Shown: one piece after another, positions 24,301-39,300 of the stretch
How positions within the stretch are numbered: position 1 is the stretch's first letter
How the letters are laid out: each line of letters starts with the position of its first letter
From: Nemertoderma westbladi
Taxonomy: Eukaryota; Xenacoelomorpha; Nemertodermatida; Nemertodermatidae
Reading direction: 5' to 3'
Assembly: GCA_032718475.1 (NCBI GenBank)
Contig: JAUCBJ010003548.1
Location: 1 to 64,000, forward strand
DNA: 64,000 nucleotides
Notes under the pieces: model-generated
The model's database searches: none
What the model saw: the letters and a program-made list of their open reading frames with translations, nothing else
What the model was told of the DNA's origin: nothing
Position numbers and translations under genes: made by a program

Positions 24301-27300
24301 AAACATTGGGGAAGAGCGGGTTCGTTGGTGTCAGAAACGCACGTCTACAAGTTAAAAACATTGGGGAAGAGCGGGTTCGTTGGTGTCAGAAACGCACGTC
24401 TACAAGATAAAAACATTGGGGAAGAGCGGGTTCGTTGGTGTCAGAAACGCACGTCTAAGTTAAAAACATTGGTGAAGAGCGGGTTCGTTGGTGTCAGAAA
24501 CGCACGTCTACAAGTTAAAAACATTGGGGAAGAGCGGGTTCGTTGGTGTCAGAAACGCACGTCTACAAGTTAAAAACATTGGGGAAGAGCGGGTTCGTTG
24601 GTGTCAGAAACGCACGTCTACAAGTTAAAAACATTGGGGAAGAGCGGGTTCGTTGGTGTCAGAAACACACGTCTACAAGATAAAAACATTGGGGAAGAGC
24701 GGGTTGTTGGTGTCAGAAACGCACGTCTACAAGATAAAAACATTGGTGAAGAGCGGGTTCGTTGGTATCAGAAACGCACGTCTACAAGTTAAAAACATTG
24801 GGGAAGAGCGGGTTCGTTGGTGTCAGAAACGCACGTCTACAAGTTAAAAACATTGGGGAAGAGCGGGTTCGTTGGTGTCAGAAACGCACGTCTACAAGAT
24901 AAAAACATTGGGGAAGAGCGGGTTCGTTGGTGTCAAAAACGCACGTCTACAAGATAAAAACATTGGGGAAGAGCGGGTTCGTTGGTGTCAGAAACGCACG
25001 TCTACAAGTTAAAAACATTGGGGAAGAGCGGGTTCGTTGGTGTCAGAAACACACGTCTACAAGATAAAAACATTGGGTAAGAGCGGGTTCGTTGGTGTCA
25101 GAAACGCACGTCTAAGTTAAAAACATTGGGGAAGAGCGGGTTCGTTGTTGTCAGAAACGCACGTCTACAAGATAAAAACATTGGGGAAGAGCGGGTTCGT
25201 TGGTGTCAGAAACGCACGTCTACAAGATAAAAACATTGGGTAAGAGCGGGTTGTTGGTGTCAGAAACGCACGTCTACAAGTTAAAAACATGCTACCATTT
25301 AAGGATGCAAGGCCCAGTGATCTTCTCTTAAAGGTTTACTTTTCGTAAAATTATTCGATTGTGTTTAGAAGTTGCTAGTGTTTAGCTTCAGTTAGCCACA
25401 GGGACAGGCCATAGGCATAATTTTTTTAAAATGATAGAAATAAATAAATTTGAATTGAACTGTATGGCACTCTGATAGGATTATAAGATAAGGGCGCCTG
25501 CATTAATACAATGCTGTTATTATTATTATTATTATTCGCACTGGCTCGTCCCTTAAAAAGCATTGAACCGAAACAAAAACGACCCTGGTCCTCATGCAAG
25601 GATCGAACCCACGGCCTCCAGAGAGATGTGAATTCAAGGAAAGGAATTTAACCAACACGAATCCGTGGGACTTACTAAATCGGGCTCGTCTGTGACTGTA
25701 ACGCCTTACCTTGCCACCACGATCGAGTTTTTGTCCGTAAGGGCATCCACATCTAACTTGCCCCGCCCCTTTAGAGAAACAGAAATGTTGACATCCTCCG
25801 TTGTTTGCAGTGCAACCAGTAGCGGCTACTACCAAATCGTGGTTGACATTGATTAGTTTGGAAGCAATCACGTCCGAATGGATTACCAATGTAGGTCCAC
25901 CTGGTAGCCGATATAAAATCAATAAAAGTTAAACTTTATTAATAATAATTTATTATAATTATTGTAGTTTCATTAATATAACTAAATCTTTACAAATGGT
26001 CGATGAGCCAGCAGGTCTATACAGTAGAATCAATTATCCGCCTTAACGCCAACACAATTCTCACCTTCAATCACCGAATTTAGAGTTAAAATGCCGCATG
26101 TTGAAGCTGTAGGTCGGATAGTAGGGACATAGCGCGCAGATTATTGCGTGGCTTATTGCAAAGAGCGCTGCGCGTTTCGGTGCAATATTTGCATCGAAAA
26201 CCATAACAGGGGGGGAGAAGGTTTTAGGGTCGTTTGAAAGTTATTTAATTTTATCTCCGTAATCTTAATTTCCTCTTAATTTATTTTCGGTATACTAACC
26301 GTTGATCGGAACCCGTAAGATTTCCTTTAACCGCTCGTCTATAAAGTAAATGTAACCATTGGCAACCGCTATACCGGTAGGGTCGGCTATTCGATCTACG
26401 TCGATCGTCCGACGGTCTTGTCCATCGAAAGAACACGAACTGATCGTCAGTAACAACCGGTCCGTCCAATACAACCGCTGTGGGGAGAGAAAGAAAGACG
26501 ATTTCTTAATCACCCAACGATTTCCGACAAGTTTTGCTGATCCTTTGACACGGGATATTTTACATAAAATCCGCAAAATGTTAAGAGATAAAAAAAACAA
26601 GCTGCACAGGAAAAATGTGCATCAAGGAAACGGTTTACCAAGATATTCACCCACTATACACCAATAAAACACCTAATCTATGGTTTATTATGGTTGTTAT
26701 CAATTAATATCGTAAACCACAAAACTTTGTCCAAATAAATGCGGCAACAATATGGTTGTTAACTGAGTGTTCCTATAGTTACTATGCGAACGTGAAGGCT
26801 TCTTGAACTAGAGTTTCTCTACATAGTTTAAGTTCTTTTAATTTCTTTTAATGATATTAATTTGATTAAATTGTAAAAGATTTATTAAACTAATTATAAT
26901 AAATGAATATAAGGTATTCGCAATAATATTGTTTCACCAACCTCATTGGCAATATCCACTGTTAGACAGAAAGGTTGACCGAGTTCCTTGGTTACTATAG
27001 CAATCTCACCAGTCCCGTCAATGAGGGAGCGTACAATGGCAGCAGGTCTGGTGGTCTGGGCCCAAAACAGAAACCTAGATGAGAACACCGGAATATAACA
27101 ACAACTTTATGAATTAATGAAAATTATATTTTTCTATATATAGAAAAGTAAACAAAATATTATAATATGAAACAAATGTGTTTATTTCCCTCGCACTAAC
27201 CCTGAAGGGGGATATATCGCCAAGGTGAACACGCCGTGGAGACCAGATTTAAGCGGCCGGAAGTTGGTTTCGAAAGGGGTTGATTTGTCGGTACGAATGA

Positions 27301-30300
27301 CAGACAAGGCACCGAAATCGGAGTCAACCCAGAATAAATTGCGAGAGGTGGGATCGTAAGCCATGGCGAACACAGACTTAATACCTCGGGGAACCAGAAC
27401 AGTGGAGGAATCTAGAAGGAGATTGTTATAGAAATATTGAAATCAATTATTATATTCTTGAATATATTGTCCAATATGCAGCAGTACAACTAATAGAATA
27501 TCAGACACAGATTAGGCCTATAATATAATAAATATAATATACAGATTAAAAAATAAATAATACACCAGAAATAACGCGATCAATAATTTATTAATCAATA
27601 AAAATGTAATATAAATGCACCTAATTACATAATATGAAAATTGGGAAAAAAAGGAGAAAAGTGCATCTAGGAGAATTCACAAAAAATAATATGCTTAAAA
27701 AAATTAATATAATTTAAATAAATATACGACCAACTGTTTAACATAAATATCTCCATACATTCAGTTTAAGAGTTACACCTGAGTTATCAATGCTCCTCCT
27801 ATTAATTTATGGTTATGGTTCAGTTTAAGAGTTACCTGAGTTATCAATGCTCCTCCTATTGATAGTTATGGTTCAGTTTAAGAGTTACCTGAGTTATCAA
27901 TGCTCCTCCTATTGATAGTTATGGTTCAGTTTAAGAGTTACCTGAGTTATCAATGCTCCTCCTATTAATGGTCATGGATCAGTTTAAGAGTTACCTGAGT
28001 TATCAATGCTCCTCCTATTAATGGTCATGGTTCAGTTTAAGAGTTACCAGAGTTATCAATGTTCCTCCTATTAATTGATGGTTATGGTTCAGTTTAAGAG
28101 TTACCTGAGTTATCAATGCTCCTCCTATTAATTGATGGTTATGGTTCAGTTTAAGAGTTACCTGAGTTATCAATGCTCCTCCTATTAATGGTTATGGTTC
28201 AGTTTAAGAGTTACCTGAGTTATCAATGCTCCTCCTATTGATGGTCATGGATCAGTGTAAGAGTTACCAGAGTTATCAATGTTCCTCCTATTAATTGATG
28301 GTTATGGTTCAGTTTAAGAGTTACCTGAGTTATCAATGCTCCTCCTATTGATAGTTATGGTTCAGTTTAAGAGTTACCTGAGTTATCAATGCTCCTCCTA
28401 TTAATGGTCATGGTTCAGTTTAAGAGTTACCAGAGTTATCAATGTTCCTCCTATTAATTGATGGTTATGGTTCAGTTTAAGAGTTACCTGAGTTATCAAT
28501 GCTCCTCCTATTAATTGATGGTTATGGTTCAGTTTAAGAGTTACCTGAGTTATCAATGCTCCTCCTATTAATGGTTATGGTTCAGTTTAAGAGTTACCTG
28601 AGTTATCAATGCTCCTCCTATTGATGGTCATGGATCAGTTTAAGAGTTACCTGAGTTATCAATGCTCCTCCTATTGATGGTTATATGGTTCAGTTTAAGA
28701 GTTACCTGAGTTATCAATGCTCCTCCTATTGATGGTTATGGTTCAGTTTAAGAGTTACCTGAGTTATCAATGCTCCTCCTATTAATGGTTATGGTTCAGT
28801 TTAAGAGTTACCTGAGTTATCAATGCTCCTCCTATTAATGGTCATGGTTCAGTTTAAGAGTTACCAGAGTTATCAATGTTCCTCCTATTAATTGATGGTT
28901 ATGGTTCAGTTTAAGAGTTACCTGAGTTATCAATGCTCCTCCTATTAATGGTCATGGTTCAGTTTAAGAGTTACCAGAGTTATCAATGTTCCTCCTATTA
29001 ATTGATGGTTATGGTTCAGTTTAAGAGTTACCTGAGTTATCAATGCTCCTCCTATTAATTGATGGTTATGGTTCAGTTTAAGAGTTACCTGAGTTATCAA
29101 TGCTCCTCCTATTAATGATTATGGTTCAGTTTAAGAGTTACCTGAGTTATCAATGCTCCTCCTATTGATGGTCATGGATCAGTTTAAGAGTTACCAGAGT
29201 TATCAATGTTCCTCCTATTAATTGATGGTTATGGTTCAGTTTAAGAGTTACCTGAGTTATCAATGCTCCTCCTATTGATAGTTATGGTTCAGTTTAAGAG
29301 TTACCTGAGTTATCAATGCTCCTCCTATTAATGGTCATGGTTCAGTTTAAGAGTTACCAGAGTTATCAATGTTCCTCCTATTAATTGATGGTTATGGTTC
29401 AGTTTAAGAGTTACCTGAGTTATCAATGCTCCTCCTATTAATTGATGGTTATGGTTCAGTTTAAGAGTTACCTGAGTTATCAATGCTCCTCCTATTAATG
29501 GTTATGGTTCAGTTTAAGAGTTACCTGAGTTATCAATGCTCCTCCTATTGATGGTCATGGATCAGTTTAAGAGTTACCTGAGTTATCAATGCTCCTCCTA
29601 TTGATGGTTATATGGTTCAGTTTAAGAGTTACCTGAGTTATCAATGCTCCTCCTATTGATGGTTATGGTTCAGTTTAAGAGTTACCTGAGTTATCAATGC
29701 TCCTCCTATTGATGGTTATATGGTTCAGTTTAAGAGTTACCTGCGTTATCAATGCTCCTCCTATTAATGGTTATGGTTCAGTTTAAGAGTTACCTGAGTT
29801 ATCAATGCTCCTCCTATTAATGGTTATGGTTCAGTTTAAGAGTTACCTGAGTTATCAATGCTCCTCCTATTGATGGTCATGGATCAGTTTAAGAGTTACC
29901 TGAGTTATCAATGCTCCTCCTATTGATGGTTATATGGTTCAGTTTAAGAGTTACCTGAGTTATCAATGCTCCTCCTATTGATGGTTATGGTTCAGTTTAA
30001 GAGTTACCTGAGTTATCAATGCTCCTCCTATTGATAGTTATGGTTCAGTTTAAGAGTTACCTGAGTTATCAATGCTCCTCCTATTGATGGTTATGGTTCA
30101 GTTTAAGAGTTACCTGAGTTATCAATGCTCCTCCTATTGATGGTCATGGATCAGTTTAAGAGTTACCTGAGTTATCAATGCTCCTCCTATTGATGGTTAT
30201 ATGGTTCAGTTTAAGAGTTACCTGAGTTATCAATGCTCCTCCTATTGATGGTTATGGTTCAGTTTAAGAGTTACCTGAGTTATCAATGCTCCTCCTATTG

Positions 30301-33300
30301 ATAGTTATGGTTCAGTTTAAGAGTTACCTGAGTTATCAATGCTCCTCCTATTGATGGTTATGGTTCAGTTTAAGAGTTACCTGAGTTATCAATGCTCCTC
30401 CTATTGATAGTTATGGTTCAGTTTAAGAGTTACCTGAGTTATCAATGCTCCTCCTATTGATGGTTATGGTTCAGTTTAAGAGTTACCTGAGTTATCAATG
30501 CTCCTCCTATTGATGGTCATGGATCAGTTTAAGAGTTACCTGAGTTATCAATGCTCCTCCTATTAATGGTTATGGTTCAGTTTAAGAGTTACCTGAGTTA
30601 TCAATGCTCCTCCTATTGATGGTCATGGTTCAGTTTAAGAGTTACCTGAGTTATCAATGCTCCTCCTATTGATAGTTATGGTTCAGTTTAAGAGTTACCT
30701 GAGTTATCAATGCTCCTCCTATTGATGGTTATGGTTCAGTTTAAGAGTTACCTGAGTTATCAATGCTCCTCCTATTAATGGTTATGGTTCAGTTTAAGAG
30801 TTACCTGAGTTATCAATGCTCCTCCTATTGATGGTCATGGATCAGTTTAAGAGTTACCTGAGTTATCAATGCTCCTCCTATTGATGGTTATATGGTTCAG
30901 TTTAAGAGTTACCTGAGTTATCAATGCTCCTCCTATTGATAGTTATGGTTCAGTTTAAGAGTTACCTGAGTTATCAATGCTCCTCCTATTGATGGTTATG
31001 GTTCAGTTTAAGAGTTACCTGAGTTATCAATGCTCCTCCTATTAATTGATGGTTATGGTTCAGTTTAAGAGTTACCTGAGTTATCAATGCTCCTCCTATT
31101 GATGGTCATGGTTCAGTTTAAGAGTTACCTGAGTTATCAATGCTCCTCCTATTGATGGTCATGGTTCAGTTTAAGAGTTACCTGAGTTATCAATGCTCCT
31201 CCTATTAATGGTTATGGTTCAGTTTAAGAGTTACCTGAGTTATCAATGCTCCTCCTATTGATAGTTATGGTTCAGTTTAAGAGTTACCTGAGTTATCAAT
31301 GCTCCTCCTATTAATTGATGGTTATGGTTCAGTTTAAGAGTTACCTGAGTTATCAATGCTCCTCCTATTGATGGTCATGGTTCAGTTTAAGAGTTACCTG
31401 AGTTATCAATGCTCCTCCTATTGATGGTCATGGTTCAGTTTAAGAGTTACCTGAGTTATCAATGCTCCTCCTATTAATGGTTATGGTTCAGTTTAAGAGT
31501 TACCTGAGTTATCAATGCTCCTCCTATTGATAGTTATGGTTCAGTTTAAGAGTTACCTGAGTTATCAATGCTCCTCCTATTAATTGATGGTTATGGTTCA
31601 GTTTAAGAGTTACCTGAGTTATCAATGCTCCTCCTATTAATTGATGGTTATGGTTCAGTTTATGTTCGCGCTTTCAGACCTTTGGCAGTTTAACCCACCA
31701 AATTAAGATGTCTTCTAGATATTAAATCGGTTTTTAGTCTATGACAAGTATTTGATTCACTACACTAGTCGAAACCAATCCGTGCGCGACCATTCACCCG
31801 CTGGATATTCCCGGGAGATTGGGTTCGACGGTTTAATTTTGTTGCTATGTAAGCCTAATGTATTATTCGACTGACAGTATTATATAATCTCTGACAATAT
31901 TATTTACCTTCGGGAATATTAACAGTTCCTTTAGGACGTGGCGCTTTATCTATATAAACAGAGTTATGACTTAAACTACTCACAACGATATGGCTTAATT
32001 ATAATTCACATATATGGCGCATTCTTTAGGAATTGCTTCTTTAACAGACTCACTCATACACAATGCTGCACAATACTGCACACTAATCTGCCAATCTTCA
32101 CTGATTTTAGTCACATATAAAAGGAACACAGACTGAATCATGTAGGGTCTATCAAATAACATTAGATTCACTTCAAACCACTTTAACATAAGTCACAATC
32201 GTTATGTATAACCCTTCTCTCTTACCTTCGGTATATCAAGAATATTGGGTTTCGGGGTTATTTATCGTTATTCCAAATATAATAATTCATCAACCATGTT
32301 ATGAAGAATTGACAGTAAATAGCAGTATAAAACAACAACTGAACACTGATTGTTATGAGTTTGCAATGTTTCAGCAGTCAGCATGTATGATCAGTCAGCA
32401 GTGATTCCATGAGTCAGGTAGTCGTTAGTTAAAGGATATATGCCCTTTATAATTAAACCTACTAGTGTAAGACTAAAAAACAGTAAAGCACAAAATACTT
32501 CCAAGCCGTTCTTTCTTGGGCTCAGGACTGAATGTAAACACTGCACATAGGCATTGCGTCATTTCTCGGAAATTTTCTGTACAAGGAGCCACAAAAACGC
32601 TCTAATTGGCTGACTGAACTGAGAGACGCCGTAGAACAAAGGAAATCAACACGTATGAATGTCAGCTGTTAACCGTAGTCATAGTAACTACTGTTCAAGA
32701 GTAGCTATCACCCCTTTGCGTCACGAATTGCCATAGAATCATAAAATATGCCTTTCACAGTACACATACGGAGGAAATAGGTCTTAGATCCTCTAAAAAC
32801 ACCGATACAGCAATAATACGGTCTCTTACACTTATTAAATCAACTACAGAGTATTTTAATGTAAAAGATAATAAAAATAACGGGGCAATTCAGCAAAGGC
32901 TTTTACACCGCTCCCAGAAAATGGGATTTTCAGTCTATAAAATATAAAAATCACAGTTTCTAAAACATAAAGATACTCTAAACAGTTAGTCTTTCTTACG
33001 CAGACGGCGTTTACGCAGTTTTTTGAGGCTAGCAAGAGTCTTTTTCTCTTTGGGGGGAGCCACTTTACTAGGAGGGCCATAACTCCTGGATGAAGGGTGC
33101 AATATGATTGCATCAGAAGGTGTAGGATTGTGGTCGAGGTATCTGCCGTTTCGATATGCTTCTCCTCGAGCTGATTTTCCTCCGCTCGTAGCTGGATACG
33201 TTCATCCAAAAACTCTCGCAGAAAATAGGATCGTCCAAGTTCGATAACTTCTTGGAGATTCTGGATTTCCCAATCGAATTGAGATAAGGCCAATTCGTGT

Positions 33301-36300
33301 ATCGATTGGACTCACTGTGATAACTTACGTTTATCTGAACAAACGCAGGTTTCCTCCCCGATCTTTATAAAATAGCGCTTAACTCATTTCGTACAACGCT
33401 CTCCTTCACCTTGATGAGGGGTTGTATCGCGTTAAGCGTGGACGACCATACGGTTGGATAGTGATATTAGGTGTCCGCGTCACAATCCGGCTAGGTAAGA
33501 TGGGCGGCTAGCTAGAAATCACTGTCGGAGTGTTACCGATTAATTGTTAGGGTAGCACTAGATCTTTGAACAGTGAATACAGTCCGCGAGGATCCGCGAC
33601 ACCACCAAGATCGCAGGTCTGAGGCCCAACCAAGGAATGAGGAGGTTTGACCGAGTATTCCGGGACTCTGATCGTAGGTTTACTCCAGGATCGTTCGAGC
33701 CGAGTGAGCATAGGTGATACGTCAACAAGTTTCGGTTTACGTGGATGTTTATGTCTTTCCGTTTATTAGTTGGGTCTAGGGCATTTATCGTAATAATACC
33801 AAAGACGCACGTCTGGTAGGGTAAACGCGGGTGATATTTATTTGTTGTTACAATGCTTCTATCAAGAATTCCAAATATACGTTGGAGTTACCGCGTCCAT
33901 TTGTTTCTTAAGTGTCTTTTCTTTCGAGTCGATTTCGAATAGAATTTTCGCATTTGAATTTCCATTTATGGTTCCGACTCCGCTGGGCAGGATATAGTCG
34001 ACATAGTCCGTATTGTGTAAATCGATAGGATGACAAGACCATCTTCTATCAACTCCGTCATATCTGCTATATATGAGTTTATCCACATTATAATGAGTTT
34101 ATATTTAGGCGAGCGGGCGTCGCTGCCTACCCCAATCAACCCCGGACAGTACGAGATCCTCAGCGCCGATGTGTCGTCGCCGCTGTACTTTCGCCAACGA
34201 CGTAGCCGCACAACGACAACGACAACCGGCACAAGTCACTCAACTGTCCGTCCCAAAGGCTTAGATGTACTTCAGGTTTCCTTGGAGAGTTAGGTTACTT
34301 TTACGATTGCGACTAGCTACTGTAAACACACCTTAGCAGTAACATTCACCTATAAACTCACAAATACCACACACACAACTTGTCACAAATTACACACACT
34401 CGGGTCACTTGTCCGTTAGTCAATGCCTTCCAGAATGTCACTGTATTATTATGTATTCTTGGATACTATCAGTGCACTATTTATTCCCTATGCTATTCAA
34501 TGGGACAAGCTTTCTATTGTTCTTTTAACTCAATTCTAATTCTAGCGTGGTTGTTGCTATGGTGACATTATGCAAAGCTAGCGGTAGAATTAGAGTGATT
34601 CCAATGCATACAGATCTGGGATGTTATTTAATAGTAATTCTTTAATAGTCAATGTTCTGTTTTATACATGACTTTATGAATTTTATCGGCTATTGACTAT
34701 GTTTGGGAGACTTTCACACACTCATACGCATGATAAGATAAATCTCCGCTCCCTTGATCTATTAATTAATGGAATTTTGGGAACTTTATAAATTGCGTAA
34801 AAATGGCAATTTATTAAATTCATTAAAAGGCATGAATTTAAATTGATTCCCTGAAATTTTATTATTTGATAATTAAATGGACATATTTGGATTCCAGAAC
34901 ATGTCTGGGGACACAAGATCCTTAATTCTATGACAATTGTCTTTTTAAGAATATCGGTAAATACTACGATATCTTAATTGACTAGAATTATTAAAGGATC
35001 TGAATTTTACAGATTTTGATTTATTAGATTTTGCAAGTATTAATTAATTAATATTTGAGATGGGCACCGATTTATTCCAGAACTTGTCTGGGGACGTTAA
35101 CCACTGATTCCAGAATTTGTCTTTCAAGTATATCGGTGGGTGCCGCGACATCTTAATCGACTAGAATTACAGATGGTCAAAGGGTTTAACAGATTTATTT
35201 TGCGTTATACGCTACTGTTAAAGGGACATCACGCTACTATATGTATTATTTAATATACGGTATGAGAGCAATATCGCACGAAGCAATGTCAGTGTGAAGA
35301 GGCAAGTCGTTTCCAAGGTCTACCCAGAGCTTGGTTTAGCCGAGACACGAGGATCTGAACTTTGCATTCCTAATACTCTGCCTACCAATAATACTTAAAT
35401 ATAGTAGTGGCTTTATTGTACTTTAATAAGTACAGACATTTCATCTTACTGTAGTTACGTATTTATAATATAATACGGACAGTAAGGAAAGAGAAAAAAT
35501 AATTATTTCTTCGCCGTCGCACTAAATATAATATAAGTAAGTATGTACGTAATAAACACGAATATATTGCACTATTCTACAAAATAATCGCTAAATAATA
35601 TTCTACTAAATTAAATAAAACGATTATAATAAAATTACATAGTAATCCATACATAAATATAAAGATGATAAAATAATATAAAATAATAGAGTCACACGCC
35701 CACTCCGAACGATATTAAGTTGGGGAGTCCCTAGATGTCGGTTGGATTAGGGAAGTGGTCGTGGGAAGAGTTTCTTGCCTTCCATAGTTTCCGGAGAGCT
35801 CTCTGTCTCTCTCCAGTAAACATAAACGTCCCACTGGGCGATTGAGCTGTTGAGTCTCAAAGACTATCCCTGGTTTCTTAAAGTTCCGCCGCATGACGAC
35901 GAGCTCTACTGATCGCACCAAACCATCGCTCGAGATATAAGTCTCGATGATACGTCCTGTTTGCCATCGCTTACGTGGGAGATCGGGGTCCACAATAAGC
36001 ACCATGTCTCCAGCGCTGACGTTTTCTTGCTGCGCAAACCACTTAGTTCGAAGTTGTAGAGTGGGCAGGTAATGTTTCTCGAAATGGTCAGCGAAACGAC
36101 GGGATAGCAACTGCATAAGTTGCCAGGTTCGACGGCAGTACTCGTCTCCGTCTGTGATCTCCGATTGCGGGAGCATGGCCACGGGTTTCTTCAGTAGGAA
36201 GTGCGCGGGTGTTAGCGCTTCCAGGGAATCAGGATTTGAAGAGACTGGCATAAGCGGTCTTTCGTTGAGATAGGCGGCGATTTCCTCCATTAACGTCCGC

Positions 36301-39300
36301 AATAGTTCGTCGGTGAGATAAGCGCGACAAGGCACAATAAAGTGGAACGCAGTCTTCACGCTCCTGATCAATCTCTCCCAACTTCCTCCCCACCAAGGGG
36401 CGTCGGCGGCGTTGAAGGTCCAGCTAGACGCTGTTATCCTTAGCTGATCGTCCACCTGTCTTTTGTTCCAGTCCTTTACGTAAGCTTGAATTTCGTTGTT
36501 GGCGCCAATGAAGTTCGTTCCCTTATCCGATCTCATCGTGTTACTGGTTCCGAAGCGGGCGATCTGTCGTCGTAAACTCAACACGAAGCTGTTGGTGGAT
36601 AGATCGTTTACCATATCGAGATGGATAGCTCTACAAGTCATACAAACGAAGATGACACACCATCTCTTGACTATAGTCCGGGCACGATATACTTCAATAG
36701 GGCCAAATAAATCCACACCGGTATTAGTAAAGGGTGGTTCATAGAAGCTTACTCTTTCCCTAGGTAATTCTGCCTCTCGCTGTGTTAAAGGCCTACTGAA
36801 TGCTTTCTTACAGGGTATGCAGTTCCTAAGAACTTGGTTCAGAGCCCTACGGGGTTTATAAAAATAGTAGCGAGTTCGAATTTCGCTCAGAACTCGTTCT
36901 CTACCAGCATGGTACAGTTTGCTATGAACATCTACAATCATCTTGATTTGTATATCAAGATTTCTAATGAGTATGGGAAACTTAGTGTCAAAGGATAATG
37001 GGGCGTTTGTTAATCTACCTCCAACACGTATTAACCCATCTATCATGGTACTAGAGAAGCGATCCCTTAAGCGCATCTGTGGATTTCTTAACAACAGGAA
37101 ATACTTATCGGAATCCTCATAGCATTGTAGGAGTCTCAGCATCTGTTTGTTGGTTTCATCATGCTCCTGGTAGCTGATCGTCTCCTTTAGAAACCTGTCG
37201 GGTATCTTGTATTTAGGAATATCTTTAATAACATGGACTCGTGCAGATGTTGATGGAGCGTCATCGCTATTGGTCTTTGTTCCGGAGTAACGATGATGAA
37301 AACATCGTTTCAAATAGGTAACAGCCTTACAGAGCCGATTCCAGGAACTGTAGTGACGTATCGCTCTCTGCAAGAGAGGTGAGAGTCCTTGCGAGATATC
37401 TGGTATTCCAGATTTCCAATCCTTGTCACGGATTTCCATGACTTCTTTCGTCGTGGCGGTGGGTTTCTGATCCAAAGCATCATCTCCGGAAGTAAATAAT
37501 ACAGATAGATCAACCGCAGGTTTAAACAACTTCGATTTACTCGCTCGAGTTTTGGGTTTAACTTTCTCCGCTCCCTTGGCCTGTCTGATCTCTGCTGTTG
37601 TGAGATGGGGTGGCCATTCTTCTTCTTCTCGGTAGAGAAAGTCGGGTCCACCTAACCATTTGGGAGTATTTACCAATTCCTTTGGAGTCGCTCCTCGGGA
37701 CGCGATGTCCGCTGGATTAATCGTTCCGGGGCAATGTCTCCATTGGTCCATCGTCGTGCGACTAAGTATGATGGCTACCCGGTTGGTAACGAAGACGCTG
37801 AACTGACAGACTTCATTGGTTATATACTCTAACACGAGTAAAGCGTCGGTCCAATAGACAGTTTTCTCTAACGTATAGTCAATCTGTTCGGTTACATTCC
37901 GGCCGATGGCTGTAGCGTATAGAGCCGCTTTTAACTCCGCTCGAGGAACTTTCAACTTGTTGTTGATTAATGCCTTAGAAGTAACCAAGGCGACTTTGAT
38001 TCCATCCGGAGTTTCCACTCTTAGGTAGGCTACTATACCGATTCCCATATCGCTGGCGTCTCCAAACACATGGAGTTGATAGGAATACGTAGGGAGAACA
38101 TGACCAAAATATGAACGGGAAATTATAAACTCCTCGATAGCCGGTAGAGAATCTTCCCATTTCATCCACTGCTTCAATAATTCCCCCTTAAGTGGATCGT
38201 CCCATGAGTGGTTTTCAAGCCACATTTGTTGTACCAAACTTCGAGCAATCAATATAACTGGGCTAATAAATCCCAATGGATCGAAATAAGTGCTCAGTAT
38301 ACTTAAGCAAATCCGTTTGGTTCGAACAGGATTATCTCGCTGTTTTAGTTGGAAAAACAGGATATCTCTCTCTGTGTCCCATTTCAAGCCGAGTGTCTTG
38401 GTTTCTGGCAGATCATCTTTGATCAAATCGAGATCTTTCGCTCCGCGATCTTCCGCAGGGATCGACTCCAGAAACTCACGGGAGTTGCTGGTGAATTTGG
38501 TTAATCGAAATCCACCTCTTTTTAAGCACTCTACCGTTCCCTTAGCGACCTCAATGGCTTCCTCAACTGATGGGAGGGACTTCAGATTGTCGTCCATGTA
38601 TATGTCTTTCTTGATGTTGTCGATCACTTCCTTAGAGAATGCCTCTCGGTTGTCCTCTGCAGTAGTACGCACTACAGAACAGGCATTGGAAGGGCTTGAG
38701 ATTATCCCAAAGGCCTGGATGGTCATCCAATACTCCACCGGTTTCTGGTTGAGGTCTTCTTCGGGCCACCATAGGAATCGTAGGCTATCTCGATCCCTAT
38801 CCAACACTTTGACTTGCAAGAACATGCCTTCTATATCTGAGGCGAAAGCAATCGAATATTGTCTCAGTCTTAAAAGAATTCCCAACAAAGATTGAAGCAA
38901 GTTGGGTCCGGGTAACAATTCAGAGTTAAGGGATTGACCCATGTAAAGAGCGGAGCCATCAAACACTACTCTCACTTCGTGTGGTTTACCGGGTTTAGGA
39001 ACGTAATGGTGAGTTAAATAATACGTTCTTTCAGTCACAGGTGTTTCTTCCGGTACTCTCTCCGCGTATCCCTTATTAATAAATTTTTCTAGCTGTGTTT
39101 GATACATGGCTTTCGCTGAAGAATTAGCCGTAAGGCGTCGATGGAGTTGCGCGATTCTTTTTTCCGCCAAAGGTCTGTTATTGATGAACTTCGGTTCTTT
39201 CTTGCGGAAAGGTAAACCGACTTCATACCTACCTTGATCTTTGAGGAAACATGTAGTTGTCTCTTGGATCTGCTTGGCCCTTTCCTCTTCCACCGACAAG

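Noticed and set aside
21474-24847. Many overlapping plus-strand ORFs with repeated [15 protein letters not shown]-type peptides
   Set aside because: They are translations of the 55-bp minisatellite in rotating frames. The array is intronic to LRP1 and its only coding relation is the antisense exon a13 start.
16051-31662. Possible CRISPR array (regular repeats)
   Set aside because: Units are directly head-to-tail with no unique spacers, in a eukaryotic gene.
31938-32404. Small ORFs of 60-66 residues, repeated at 46353-46819
   Set aside because: They are LTR sequence duplicated in both LTRs, without recognisable protein features.
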